Of a stretch of 64,000 nt of DNA, positions 34,613 through 45,196 are shown in pieces. The notes beneath the pieces were generated by a model, which was not told the origin of the DNA, ran no database searches, and saw only the letters and a program-made list of their open reading frames with translations. Origin of the DNA: Alphaproteobacteria bacterium (GTDB lineage: Bacteria; Pseudomonadota; Alphaproteobacteria; Micavibrionales; Micavibrionaceae); the NCBI GenBank assembly GCA_017999645.1, contig JAGNLJ010000008.1:61214-125213 (forward strand). Reading direction: 5' to 3'. The translations under genes were made by a program, and so were the position numbers. The first letter of the stretch is position 1, and each line of letters starts with the position of its first letter.

Positions 34613-36919
34613 ATGGTCCTCGCAACGAACCTTGGTTTCCCCCGCATCGGCGCACAACGCGAACTGAAAAAGGCTGTCGAAAGCTATTGGAAGGGCACAA
34701 GTTCTGAAAAAGATCTGCTCGCCACCGGTAAAGAACTTCGCGCGCGCCACTGGAAACTCCAGAAGGATGCGGGGTTAGATCATATCCCCTCCAACGATTT
34801 TTCTTTTTACGACCAGATTCTCGACATGACCGCCCTGCTCGGCGCGGTTCCTGCCCGGTACAACTGGAAAGGCGGCAATGTCGATCTCGCGACCTATTTC
34901 GCGATGGCGCGCGGACGCCAACAAGGCGGCGTCGACGTCACCGCCATGACCATGACGAAATGGTTAGATACCAACTATCACTATCTCGTGCCGGAACTGA
35001 CGCCGGGCATGGAGTTTAAAATTTCCTCGACGAAGATTTTTGATGAATATTCGGAAGCGAAAGCATTGGGAATTCAGACTCGTCCCGTGCTCGTCGGGCC
35101 TATCACCTATCTGCTGAGCGGGAGCAAATCGGAAGATTTCACCGAATGCCGCTGCACGCTCGTGCCCGGCATTGTGAAAGCCTACATCCATATCCTGAGA
35201 AACCTGCAGAATCTCGGCGCGGAATGGGTGCAGATCGATGAACCCGCGCTCGCGCTTGATCTTGAAGACCGTTACAAGGACGCAATCAAAACGGCTTATA
35301 AAATGATCGCCGCCTCTGTTCCTGACCTGAAAATCATCGTCGCCACGTATTTTGAATCCTTACGCGATAATATCGACACGGCCTTCGCCCTTCCTGTTGC
35401 AGGCATCCATGTCGATCTCGTGCGCGGCGCCGACCAGCTCGATAAAGTCATATCAAAGGCCGGCGATAAAATTCTTTCGCTCGGCGTTATTGATGGCCGC
35501 AATATCTGGAAGAACGATCTCTCGGCTTCCATCCAGAAAATCGAAAAGGCCGTGCAGAAGCTTGGCACTGACAAGGTTTTTGTTGCGCCAAGCTGTTCGC
35601 TCATTCACAGCCCGGTCGATCTCGACAATGAAAAGACGTTAGACCCGCAGGTCAAAAACTGGATGGCGTTCGCGACCCAGAAAGTCGCCGAGATCGTCAC
35701 CGTTGCCAAGGCTGTCAATAACGGCCGCGAATCCGTCTCGCTAGCGCTGCAGGTCAGCGACGGCATCGTGAAGGAGCGCAAAACATCGCCGCGCATCCAC
35801 GATAAAAACGTCCAGGAACGCATGAAGGCGATTACGCCCGCGATGATGAAACGCAAATCGTCATTTAAAGACCGTCAGAAAATCCAGCACGCGGCGCTGA
35901 ATCTGCCGCTGTTCCCCACGACCTCGATCGGATCATTCCCACAGACGGAAAACATCCGCAAGGCGCGCGCCGAATTCAAGGCGGGCAAGATCAACGAGGC
36001 CGCTTATAAAAAGGCGATGCAGGACGAGATCAAATCGGTCGTCGATTTCCAGCATGAAATCGATATCGATGTGCTGGTACACGGCGAGCCCGAGCGCAAC
36101 GACATGGTCGAATATTTCGGCGAACAGCTTGCCGGTTTCGTATTCAGCTCGAACGGCTGGGTGCAATCCTACGGCTCGCGTTGCGTGAAACCACCGATCA
36201 TTTTCGGCGATGTCTCGCGCCCTAAACCTATGACCGTCGAATGGTCGAAATACGCGCAGAGCCTCACTAGCAAAGTCATGAAAGGCATGCTCACAGGGCC
36301 GATCACCATTCTCCAGTGGTCGTTCGTGCGCGACGATCAGCCGCGCTATATCACGGCGCGTCAGATTGCGCTCGCCATCCGCGATGAAGTAACCGACCTC
36401 GAAAAGGCCGGTATCCGTATGATCCAGATCGACGAAGCCGCCATCCGCGAAGGTCTCCCCTTGCGCGAAGCCGATTACAAGGATTACCTCGACAAAGCCG
36501 TCGAAAATTTCCGCATCTCGGCCAGCGGCGTCGAGGACAAGACACAGATCCACACCCATATGTGCTATTCGGATTTCAATACGATCATTGAATCCGTCGC
36601 GGCGATGGATGCGGATGTGATCTCGATTGAAACGTCGCGCTCGCAGATGCGCCTGCTCGATGCGTTCGTGAAATTCAAATACCCGAACGAGATCGGTCCC
36701 GGCGTTTACGACATTCACAGCCCACGCGTACCGGACACGAAGGAAATGACGGACCTGTTAGAGAAGGCGGCGAAGCTCATTGCTCCGCGTCAGCTCTGGG
36801 TCAATCCCGATTGCGGCCTGAAAACCCGCGGCTGGCCGGAAGTGAAATCGGCGCTGAAAAACATGGTGGCTGCGGCGAAAGACATGCGCGCAAAAACCAA
36901 GTCTAGCGCGGCTGCTTAA
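34613..36919 (+). CDS. metE: Cobalamin-independent methionine synthase
   Basis: Transfers the methyl group of 5-methyltetrahydropteroyl-triglutamate to homocysteine. The 768-aa protein has the duplicated-barrel architecture: N-terminal barrel starting NLGFPRIGAQRELKKA and C-terminal barrel starting PTTSIGSFPQT, with zinc ligands in HTHMCYSDF (His and Cys), a downstream Glu and Cys in NPDCGLKTRGW. GGAAGAG precedes the ATG. It overlaps the convergent methyltransferase gene by 4 bases. Confidence 0.97.
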   Translation: MVLATNLGFPRIGAQRELKKAVESYWKGTSSEKDLLATGKELRARHWKLQKDAGLDHIPSNDFSFYDQILDMTALLGAVPARYNWKGGNVDLATYFAMARGRQQGGVDVTAMTMTKWLDTNYHYLVPELTPGMEFKISSTKIFDEYSEAKALGIQTRPVLVGPITYLLSGSKSEDFTECRCTLVPGIVKAYIHILRNLQNLGAEWVQIDEPALALDLEDRYKDAIKTAYKMIAASVPDLKIIVATYFESLRDNIDTAFALPVAGIHVDLVRGADQLDKVISKAGDKILSLGVIDGRNIWKNDLSASIQKIEKAVQKLGTDKVFVAPSCSLIHSPVDLDNEKTLDPQVKNWMAFATQKVAEIVTVAKAVNNGRESVSLALQVSDGIVKERKTSPRIHDKNVQERMKAITPAMMKRKSSFKDRQKIQHAALNLPLFPTTSIGSFPQTENIRKARAEFKAGKINEAAYKKAMQDEIKSVVDFQHEIDIDVLVHGEPERNDMVEYFGEQLAGFVFSSNGWVQSYGSRCVKPPIIFGDVSRPKPMTVEWSKYAQSLTSKVMKGMLTGPITILQWSFVRDDQPRYITARQIALAIRDEVTDLEKAGIRMIQIDEAAIREGLPLREADYKDYLDKAVENFRISASGVEDKTQIHTHMCYSDFNTIIESVAAMDADVISIETSRSQMRLLDAFVKFKYPNEIGPGVYDIHSPRVPDTKEMTDLLEKAAKLIAPRQLWVNPDCGLKTRGWPEVKSALKNMVAAAKDMRAKTKSSAAA

Positions 36920-38199
36920 GCGGATTTCTTCTCTAAAATCGCGGCAAAGAACCCATCCGTATTATGGCGGAGCGGGGTCAGGCGCATGAAGGGCGCGCCC
37001 AGTTTTTCTTCGACCGGCTGAACGGAAAATTCCGGGTGGCGTTTCAGGAATTCCTCGACCTGGTTTTCATTCTCGGCGGGGAGCAGTGAGCATGTCGCGT
37101 AAACGAGTTTGCCGCCCGGCTTCACGCAGGGCGCGACCTTGTCGAGAATTTCACCCTGCGTCTTTGTCAGTTCCTCGAGGCCCGGGCCGTAGAGTTTCCA
37201 GCGCTTGTCAGGGTTTCTCCGCCATGTTCCCGTCCCCGTGCAGGGCACATCGCACAAGACGATATCGAATGTTTCCTTCTGGCGGCGCAGCCATTTGCGG
37301 TGGCGCTCGTCGCTTAAGGGACGTACCTCGACGATGTCAGCGACCTGCGCTTTTCTAAATCTTTCCTTGCCCTTCTGCAGGCGGCGCTCGTCCATATCCA
37401 TGGCGACGATGCGGCCCTTGCGCTCCATTGCCGCGGCCAGCGCCAGTGTTTTTCCCCCGCCGCCAGCGCAAAAATCCAGCACCTGCATACCGCGCTTAGC
37501 GCCGCAGACATGCGCGATCATCTGCGATCCCTCGTCCTGGATTTCAACCATTCCCTTAGCAAAGGCTTTGGTTTTAGAAAGATAAGCTTTGTCGCGCGCG
37601 CGCAGGCCCCAGGGCGAATAGGGCGTTTCGTCTGTCGCAACGCCGTCCTTGGCGAGCGAAGCCTGCACTTTCTCGCGCGGCGCGATGAAAACATTCGCGC
37701 GCATATCGAGTGTTGCGGAATGCTGCATGGCCTTCAGTTCGTCGGCAAAACTATCACCGAAATATCCACGCAGCGCCTCTTCATAATCAGCCGGGCATTC
37801 CACGCGCACGGCTTCGGGCATATCGGGGTGCTCGAGCGTTTTGTCCTTGAAACGTTTAAGAAACGCGAATTCATCGGCGGTTAAAGGCTCAGGCGCAAAT
37901 TTTGAGCCGTCGAACAATTCCTTCAGCCGGTCTTCATTTACACCGTCTGCCAGAGCGGTATAGGCAATGAGCAGGTTGCGCGGTGTCAGTTCGGCATTCG
38001 CCCGTTCCAGCCACCAGGTCAGCCTTCCCCATGCGCGCATGACATTGTAGGTGCGCTCGGCGATGTCGGCGCGGTCTTTTGATCCAATGTAACGCCGCTG
38101 GCGCATATAATCGCCGACGACGCCGTCCATCGGTATTTTTGCGGCAGCGATCCGTTCATAAATTTCGATCACGGCCTGTATGCGGGATGCTGGTCTCAT
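36916..38199 (-). CDS. RsmB/NOP-family rRNA cytosine-C5 methyltransferase
   Basis: A 427-aa SAM-dependent methyltransferase. An N-terminal NusB-like helical domain (about 1-140) is followed by the Rossmann methyltransferase with VLDFCAGGGGKTLALA (SAM loop), DVPCTGTGTWRRNPD (motif IV) and YATCSLLPAENENQ (catalytic motif VI Cys). It probably methylates 16S rRNA; whether it is the exact RsmB orthologue at C967 is not certain. Confidence 0.9.
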   Translation of the reverse strand: MRPASRIQAVIEIYERIAAAKIPMDGVVGDYMRQRRYIGSKDRADIAERTYNVMRAWGRLTWWLERANAELTPRNLLIAYTALADGVNEDRLKELFDGSKFAPEPLTADEFAFLKRFKDKTLEHPDMPEAVRVECPADYEEALRGYFGDSFADELKAMQHSATLDMRANVFIAPREKVQASLAKDGVATDETPYSPWGLRARDKAYLSKTKAFAKGMVEIQDEGSQMIAHVCGAKRGMQVLDFCAGGGGKTLALAAAMERKGRIVAMDMDERRLQKGKERFRKAQVADIVEVRPLSDERHRKWLRRQKETFDIVLCDVPCTGTGTWRRNPDKRWKLYGPGLEELTKTQGEILDKVAPCVKPGGKLVYATCSLLPAENENQVEEFLKRHPEFSVQPVEEKLGAPFMRLTPLRHNTDGFFAAILEKKSA

Positions 38200-38235
38200 G
38201 CGCGCCTATGTATCATGCGTTTGAAAATGGGCAAA

Positions 38236-38269
38236 GAAAAATCCCCGCCGCATAACGCAGGCGGGGATT
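38236..38269 (-). terminator. Rho-independent terminator
   Basis: On the minus strand AATCCCCGCC pairs with GGCGGGGATT (10 bp, 10-base loop), followed by T's (A at 38236-38240). It ends the transcript of the small secreted protein gene at 38290. Confidence 0.8.
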
Positions 38270-38289
38270 GTATCTTGGATCAGCTCAGA

Positions 38290-38616
38290 TTAGTGAGCTG
38301 CGCCTTCAGCAGGAGCTGCATCGCCAGCGGCAGGAGCCGAGGGAACAACTTTGCCAGCAGCTGTCGTCAGCTTCGTGCCGTCAGCAAGCGCGTGCTCACC
38401 GTCTGGAGCAGGCGATTTCGTGCCGTCAGCGGCAACAATAAATGCTGCATCGCCTTCAACAACGACTTTCGTGCCGTCAGCAAGCGTGTGCTCGACAGGA
38501 GCAGCGGCTTCAGCAGCCGGTGCATCCGCTGCCGGAGCGTGGGTGTCTTCCGCCATCGCGGCGAACGGTGCGGCTGCGATCAGAGCAGCTGCAGTAAGAG
38601 CGAGAATACGTGTCAT
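38290..38616 (-). CDS. Small secreted Ala-rich protein with ADGTK repeats
   Basis: 108 aa. A clear signal peptide (MTRILALTAAALIAAAPFAAMAE, cleaved after AMA) precedes an Ala/Pro-rich linker and three copies of an A-D-G-T-K turn, two of them as LADGTK. The ATG at 38614-38616 follows AGGA; the frame extends upstream, but that would hide the signal peptide. It is monocistronic with its own terminator. Likely periplasmic or exported; function unknown. Confidence 0.75.
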   Translation of the reverse strand: MTRILALTAAALIAAAPFAAMAEDTHAPAADAPAAEAAAPVEHTLADGTKVVVEGDAAFIVAADGTKSPAPDGEHALADGTKLTTAAGKVVPSAPAAGDAAPAEGAAH

Positions 38617-38743
38617 AGTTTTTCTGTCCTTGAAAATGAATGCGGCACCATTGCCGCACCGTTGAATCATTAGTCAATTCCCATACTTCCTGCAAGATGC
38701 AGGGCTAAAATATTTTCGCGTATTATGGGTAATTTTATGGGAA

Positions 38744-40285
<1,542 letters not shown>

Positions 40286-40317
40286 TTATATGCCTTTTTC
40301 AGGAAAAGGCAAGGAAT

Positions 40318-40965
40318 TTATCCCCTGAACCCCTGTGCCACCAGATATTGCTCGGAGCTTTCTTTCCGGCTGGCGGGGGGCTTGATGTGCTTGATGGTTT
40401 TGAAGTCCTTTTTCATCTCGGCCAGCAGCGTGTTCTGCGCGCCGCCCTGGAAGACTTTCGCGACAAACGTGCCGCCGGGTTTCAGAACTTCTTTCGAGAA
40501 ATAATAGGCCGCCTCGACCACCGCCATGATGCGGATGTGATCCGTCGATTTATGCCCCATCGTGTTGGGCGCCATATCTGAAAGCACGGCATCCGCAAGG
40601 CCGCCAAGCATCGCCTTCAATTTATCCGGCGCGTCGTCATCCATGAAGTCCATCTGCACGAAATCGACGCCGGGAATCTCATCGACCTCCAGAAGATCGA
40701 TTGCAACAACCGTGCAGCCTTTCTGCGCAGCCACCTGCGACCAGCCGCCCGGCGCGGAGCCGAGATCGACAATCCTCATGCCGCGCTTCAGCAGGTTTAT
40801 TTTTTCATCGATCTCCATGATCTTGTAAGCCGCGCGGCTGCGGTAGCCATCCTTTTTGGCCTTGTCGACATAGGGATCATTCAACTGGCGCTCGAGCCAG
40901 CGCGTCGAAGATGTCTTTCTTTTCTTGGCGGTTTTAACGCGCGCTTTTTTCTTGTTCTTTGACAT
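40318..40965 (-). CDS. rlmE: 23S rRNA (uridine-2'-O-)-methyltransferase
   Basis: FtsJ/RrmJ family, modifying U2552 in the ribosomal A loop. The 215-aa protein shows the K-D-K-E tetrad: YRSRAAYKIMEIDEK, IVDLGSAPGGWSQV (SAM site), SDMAPNTMGH, FVAKVFQGG and a final Glu in SRKESSEQYLVAQGF. A basic N-terminal tail (KNKKKARVKTAKKRK) probably binds rRNA. Start overlaps the upstream membrane gene stop by one base. Confidence 0.95.
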   Translation of the reverse strand: MSKNKKKARVKTAKKRKTSSTRWLERQLNDPYVDKAKKDGYRSRAAYKIMEIDEKINLLKRGMRIVDLGSAPGGWSQVAAQKGCTVVAIDLLEVDEIPGVDFVQMDFMDDDAPDKLKAMLGGLADAVLSDMAPNTMGHKSTDHIRIMAVVEAAYYFSKEVLKPGGTFVAKVFQGGAQNTLLAEMKKDFKTIKHIKPPASRKESSEQYLVAQGFRG

Positions 40966-41309
40966 CAGGGAATCATAACCACGGCTGTTGTAAAAAATGA
41001 AGCGAAGAAAAATGCGATCGACCCGGCCATCAGCAGCATGCCTTTGGCGTTCGGTGAAAAATGGAAGAACGCGATATAGGCAAAATAAAATAAACTATAA
41101 ACTATGAGCGCGCGGGAATGAACGGGCATATCGATCCAGCCTGTTATGCCGTTCGGATACCCTATATACGCCATCAATTCGACAAGCATGCGCATCATGA
41201 CCATGCTGGAGATGAAAAAAGCGAGAACCCAGCCGCGCTGGTCTTTCCGCGCCACGGTAAAAGCCATAACCAGCCAGGCAATATCAATCCATTGAAGAAC
41301 GAATTTCAT
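40965..41309 (-). CDS. Small polytopic membrane protein, 114 aa
   Basis: Four hydrophobic helices (about 5-20, 27-48, 68-86 and 91-112) with short loops; no recognised family. One-base overlap with rlmE indicates co-translation. Function unknown. Confidence 0.65.
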   Translation of the reverse strand: MKFVLQWIDIAWLVMAFTVARKDQRGWVLAFFISSMVMMRMLVELMAYIGYPNGITGWIDMPVHSRALIVYSLFYFAYIAFFHFSPNAKGMLLMAGSIAFFFASFFTTAVVMIP

Positions 41310-41371
41310 ATCCTATTTTATTCTTTGACGTTATGCTGCTGGGCAGAAAACAACCACAGATACAGGGAAAT

Positions 41372-42724
41372 ATGGCATATAAAAGACCGCGCCTGAAATT
41401 GTTTTTGCGCAGCCTCGCTCTTTCGCTCGTTCTTTTGCCCAGCTTTGCAGGCGCGGCGGCTCCGCCCGTCATTATCCGTGACGTCGAAATCGAAACCACG
41501 CTCAGGGAATGGATAACGCCCCTGCTCGAGGCCGCCGGGATGGATAAAAACAGCGTCAATCTGGTGATTGTCCAGAGCCCCGAAATCAACGCCTTTGTCG
41601 CGGGCGGCGCGAATATCTTCATCTATACCGGCCTGATTGAAAGAACCGAAAATCCCGGCGAGGTGGTCGGCGTGCTGGGCCACGAGCTCGGCCACATTTC
41701 CGGCGGGCATTTAATTGCAGCTCGCACGGCTATGGAGCGCGCGTCTTATGAGAGCATACTCGGCATGGTGCTCGGCATCGGCGTTGCGATGGCGACGGGC
41801 GAAAGCGGTGCGGCCTCGACCATTTCCGCAGGCGGCAATACCATGGCGCTGCGCGGTTATCTCGCGCATACGCGCGTGCAGGAATCCAGCGCCGACCAGG
41901 CCGCGCTGCGCTTTTTCGAAAGCGCGCATCTCAACCCCAGGGGCATTGAAACATTTTTTCAAAAACTGGAATCGGAAGAGCTTCTGCCGATGGACCAGCA
42001 AAGCGAATATATGCGCACGCACCCCTTGACGCGCGACCGTATCGACGCCGTGCGCCAGCGCGCCGAACAATCGCCTTACATCAACATGCCCCTGCCTGAG
42101 GCATGGAACGAGCAGCATAAAAGAATGCTCGCAAAACTTGCGGGCTTCATCTCGCCGACAAAAATTCCGTGGATCTACGGCGACCGCGATGTTTCAGTTC
42201 CGGCGCTCTACGCCAAGGCGATTGCCGCCTACCGCAACAAAGAGATTGAAACCGCGCTCAAGGGTGCCGACAAGCTGATCGCCGCAGAGCCGGAGAACCC
42301 GTATTTTCACGAATTGAAGGGCCAGATGCTGATGGAATTCGGCCGCGTTCCTGAATCCGTTCCCTATTACCGCAAGGCCGCCGCCGCGCTGCCCGATGCG
42401 GGACTTATCAGGCTGGCCCTTGGCCATGCCCTGCTTGAATCCGGCCATGAGGAAGAAGCTATCGAAAATCTCGAGCGGGCACGTCAGGATGAGCCACGCT
42501 CCAGCCGTATATACAGGCTTCTGGCCACCGCCTACGGCAAGCTGGGCAATGAAAACATGGCGCGGCTGAACCTGGCCGAAGAGGCCGTCCTGCAACGGCA
42601 GATTCCCTATGCCCGCAACCAGGCTGAATCTGTTCTGAAAAATGCCCCCGCCAACAGCCGCGAATGGCTCAAGGCCCGGGATATTCTCGCACACATCGAA
42701 ACGATAGATGATGAAGACGACTAG
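41372..42724 (+). CDS. M48 zinc metalloprotease with TPR repeats (BepA/YfgC-like)
   Basis: A 450-aa periplasmic protease. Signal peptide (1-29, ending FAGAAA), M48 domain with HELGH (His104, Glu105, His108) and the distal ESSADQAA Glu, then at least three TPR units from about residue 265. The same architecture in BepA handles LptD/BAM assembly quality control. The ATG at 41372 follows AGGGAA; an upstream in-frame ATG at 41333 would bury the signal peptide. Confidence 0.92.
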   Translation: MAYKRPRLKLFLRSLALSLVLLPSFAGAAAPPVIIRDVEIETTLREWITPLLEAAGMDKNSVNLVIVQSPEINAFVAGGANIFIYTGLIERTENPGEVVGVLGHELGHISGGHLIAARTAMERASYESILGMVLGIGVAMATGESGAASTISAGGNTMALRGYLAHTRVQESSADQAALRFFESAHLNPRGIETFFQKLESEELLPMDQQSEYMRTHPLTRDRIDAVRQRAEQSPYINMPLPEAWNEQHKRMLAKLAGFISPTKIPWIYGDRDVSVPALYAKAIAAYRNKEIETALKGADKLIAAEPENPYFHELKGQMLMEFGRVPESVPYYRKAAAALPDAGLIRLALGHALLESGHEEEAIENLERARQDEPRSSRIYRLLATAYGKLGNENMARLNLAEEAVLQRQIPYARNQAESVLKNAPANSREWLKARDILAHIETIDDEDD

Positions 42725-42782
42725 CCAAAAATGCTAACATGGTTATAGTAAGCTGATGAACATTTAACCAAGGAGCCGCCCC

Positions 42783-43559
42783 GTGCGTTCAACATTCAAG
42801 AAATTCCTCTGCGCCCTGCCCGCCATTGCGCTTATCATGGCCGCATTGATCACGAACTTCGCGTCGTTTGCGCAGGCCGAGGCAGCAAGTTTGAACGACG
42901 CGCAGAAAGCCGAAGTGCGCGAGCTCATCCAGAGCTATATCCGCGAAAATCCGGAAATCGTCGTTGAATCGCTCAAGCTGTATCAGGAAAAGCAGCAGCG
43001 TGAATCCCTTGAGGCCGCGCAGGCAAAAATCGTTGATTACAAAGATTACCTCAACGGCAAAACGATGCCGAGCGCAGGCAATCCCGACGGCGATGTTACG
43101 GTCGTTGAATTCTTCGATTACAATTGCGGCTATTGCAAAAAGGCGATCGGCGACATCAAGGAAATCATCGATGCGGATAAAAAAGTCCGTTTCGTTTTCA
43201 TCGAGATGCCAATCCTCGGGCCAACGTCCTTGACAGCCGCGCTGTGGGCGCACGCCGCACACAAGCAGGGCAAATATTTCGAGTTCCACACAATACTGAT
43301 GGAACATAACGGTGCCATCGAGGACAGCGTCCTCGAAGCCGCTGCTAAAAAAGCGGGCCTGGACCTCGAAAAAGCGAAGAAAGATATCCAGTCCGAAGAA
43401 ATCGGTCAGGAAGTTGATAAAGGCATGCTCGTAGGCCGCGAAATCGGCATTCAGGGCACGCCCGGCTTTGTCATCAACGGCCAACTTTTTCCTGGTTATC
43501 TCGGCAAGGACGGCCTGAAGCAAGCCATCACAGACGCCCGCGCCGGCAAGAAAAGCTAA
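42783..43559 (+). CDS. DsbA-family thiol-disulfide protein with N-terminal helical domain
   Basis: A 258-aa periplasmic thioredoxin-fold protein. Signal peptide 1-35, a helical segment 38-92 like the oligomerisation arm of ScsC/BdbD-type proteins, then DsbA fold with Cys115-Gly-Tyr-Cys118 and the cis-Pro loop GTPGFVI. The GTG at 42783 is a start because AAGGAG lies ten bases upstream. Oxidase or isomerase activity cannot be told apart by sequence alone. Confidence 0.9.
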   Translation: MRSTFKKFLCALPAIALIMAALITNFASFAQAEAASLNDAQKAEVRELIQSYIRENPEIVVESLKLYQEKQQRESLEAAQAKIVDYKDYLNGKTMPSAGNPDGDVTVVEFFDYNCGYCKKAIGDIKEIIDADKKVRFVFIEMPILGPTSLTAALWAHAAHKQGKYFEFHTILMEHNGAIEDSVLEAAAKKAGLDLEKAKKDIQSEEIGQEVDKGMLVGREIGIQGTPGFVINGQLFPGYLGKDGLKQAITDARAGKKS

Positions 43560-43570
43560 ACGGCTTTTTT
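43551..43570 (+). terminator. Weak terminator after the DsbA gene
   Basis: AAAAGC (43551-43556) pairs with GCTTTT (43563-43568), followed by more T. It overlaps the stop codon. Short stem, so termination is probably partial. Confidence 0.4.
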
Positions 43571-43597
43571 AAATAAAGCGCATTGATTTGAGGTTTC

Positions 43598-44200
43598 ATG
43601 ATTGTCTGGCGTCTGTTTTACGTCGCGCTTTTCATTTCCGTCGCGCTCCTGGCTTACGCGGTCTATACGCTTGCCACCGTTCGCGGCAGTCTTGACAATA
43701 TCCCGACCAGCTTTTCCTTCGGCCCGCCTGATGCCGGTCTGCATGTGGTTGGGTTTATCGATTACGATTGCAGGAACTGCCGCGCTGCGAATACGGCAAT
43801 CATGACGGCGCTGGAAAAAGACGGCAATGTGCGTTATTCGCCGCTGGTTGTTTCTACGGACGCGGAGTCAGAATACGCAATGAAGCTCACCTATTCGGCG
43901 AGCCTCCAGAAGAAATACAAAGATGCCTACCAGTATTTCATGGCCAACAACTCTGACGTCAATGAAAAAGATATAACCGATATCGGGTTAAAAATAGGCA
44001 TCGAAGAAAAAGTCCTGATCGGGGGACTTAAGGAACCCATAATGCAAAGTCTCGTCGAAAAAAGTCAGCAGACATTTTCAGATCTGGGCGGAAGCGCGGT
44101 GCCGACATTCTTTATAGGGCCCGGCATAAAATACGCGCCTGAAAACACGCCGACCGCTGATGATTTCTTGAAATTATTCGCGGAAGCGCGGGCACAATGA
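43598..44200 (+). CDS. Membrane-anchored DsbA-like thioredoxin-fold protein
   Basis: A 200-aa protein with one N-terminal membrane helix (about 5-27) and a periplasmic thioredoxin fold carrying Cys58-Arg-Asn-Cys61 and a cis-Pro in SAVPTFFIG. The CRNC active site differs from that of the upstream DsbA (CGYC), so the two may form a redox pair. Its stop overlaps the aroQ start by 4 bases. Confidence 0.85.
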   Translation: MIVWRLFYVALFISVALLAYAVYTLATVRGSLDNIPTSFSFGPPDAGLHVVGFIDYDCRNCRAANTAIMTALEKDGNVRYSPLVVSTDAESEYAMKLTYSASLQKKYKDAYQYFMANNSDVNEKDITDIGLKIGIEEKVLIGGLKEPIMQSLVEKSQQTFSDLGGSAVPTFFIGPGIKYAPENTPTADDFLKLFAEARAQ

Positions 44201-44640
44201 AAAAAATCCTGATCCTCAACGGCCCCAATCTCAACATGCTCGGCGCGCGCGAGCCTGAAATCTACGGGCGCGCGACGCTTGATGACATCAAGACTCTTTG
44301 CGAACAGAAATCACGCGCGCTAGGCATGGCGGTCGATTTCCGCCAGTCGAACCATGAAGGCGAACTGGTCGAGTGGATCCAGGAAGCCGCGAAAGGAAAA
44401 ATTTTCGACGGTCTTATCATCAACGCTGCGGCCTATACACACACATCCATCGCCATTCACGATGCGCTTCGGCTGTTATCCATCCCGGTCATCGAGGTTC
44501 ATTTGTCGAACCCGAAGAAGCGCGAAAAATTCCGCCGCTTTTCCTATGTCGGCCTTGTCACCAAGCACATCATCGCCGGCTATAAGGAAAAGGGCTATGA
44601 GATGGCGATCGAAAAGATATCTTCCCTCTTAAGTCATTGA
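44197..44640 (+). CDS. aroQ: Type II 3-dehydroquinate dehydratase
   Basis: Third step of the shikimate pathway. The 147-aa flavodoxin-like protein begins KKILILNGPNLNMLGAREPEIYG, containing the catalytic loop Arg and Tyr, then QSNHEGELVEWIQ, NAAAYTHTSIAIHDAL with the catalytic His, and EVHLSNPKKREKFR. AroQ upstream of accB is a common order. Confidence 0.97.
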   Translation: MKKILILNGPNLNMLGAREPEIYGRATLDDIKTLCEQKSRALGMAVDFRQSNHEGELVEWIQEAAKGKIFDGLIINAAAYTHTSIAIHDALRLLSIPVIEVHLSNPKKREKFRRFSYVGLVTKHIIAGYKEKGYEMAIEKISSLLSH

Positions 44641-44732
44641 TTCTCCTTAAGCTTTGACTTTTTCTGTCAAACCCTGTAAGCAATGGGGTCTGTTTTAGAG
44701 GGTCCCCAAAAAGAGTTGGCAAAAAGAACTTC

Positions 44733-45188
44733 ATGAAAATCGATCCCAAGACCATCAAGGAACTGGCCAAGCTGCTTGAGCAGACCGGCCTCACCGAAAT
44801 CGAAGTAGCGGAAGGCGACAAGGTTATCCGCGTCAGCAAGGGCGCGACAGCTGTCGTTTCCTCCGGCGCCGTTTCCGCGCACAGCATGCCTTCGGATCCG
44901 ACCCAGCCGCAGGCCGCGAATATGAGCGCGCCGGACAATGTCGCGCATGCGCATCCGGGCGCGGTCACGTCGCCGATGGTCGGCACCGCTTACCTGAAGC
45001 CTTCGCCCGATGCTGCGACGTTCGTGCAAAAAGGTTCGACTGTCAAAGCAGGCGACACGCTCCTGATCATCGAGGCCATGAAAGTCATGAACCCTATCAA
45101 GGCCGAAAAAGGCGGGACCATCACGCACATCATGATCGAGAACGGCAAGCCGGTTGAATACGGCGACGTTCTCATGGTCATTGAGTAA
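44733..45188 (+). CDS. accB: Biotin carboxyl carrier protein of acetyl-CoA carboxylase
   Basis: Carries the carboxybiotin of acetyl-CoA carboxylase. 151 aa with an N-terminal helical region, an Ala/Pro/Ser linker (about 45-75) and the biotinyl domain with Lys117 in EAMKVMN. Forms an operon with accC eight bases downstream. Confidence 0.97.
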   Translation: MKIDPKTIKELAKLLEQTGLTEIEVAEGDKVIRVSKGATAVVSSGAVSAHSMPSDPTQPQAANMSAPDNVAHAHPGAVTSPMVGTAYLKPSPDAATFVQKGSTVKAGDTLLIIEAMKVMNPIKAEKGGTITHIMIENGKPVEYGDVLMVIE

Positions 45189-45196
45189 AAACCCCA

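Noticed and set aside
35933..36718. Long minus-strand frame opposite metE
   Set aside because: Shadow of a high-GC codon pattern; metE is unambiguous on the other strand.
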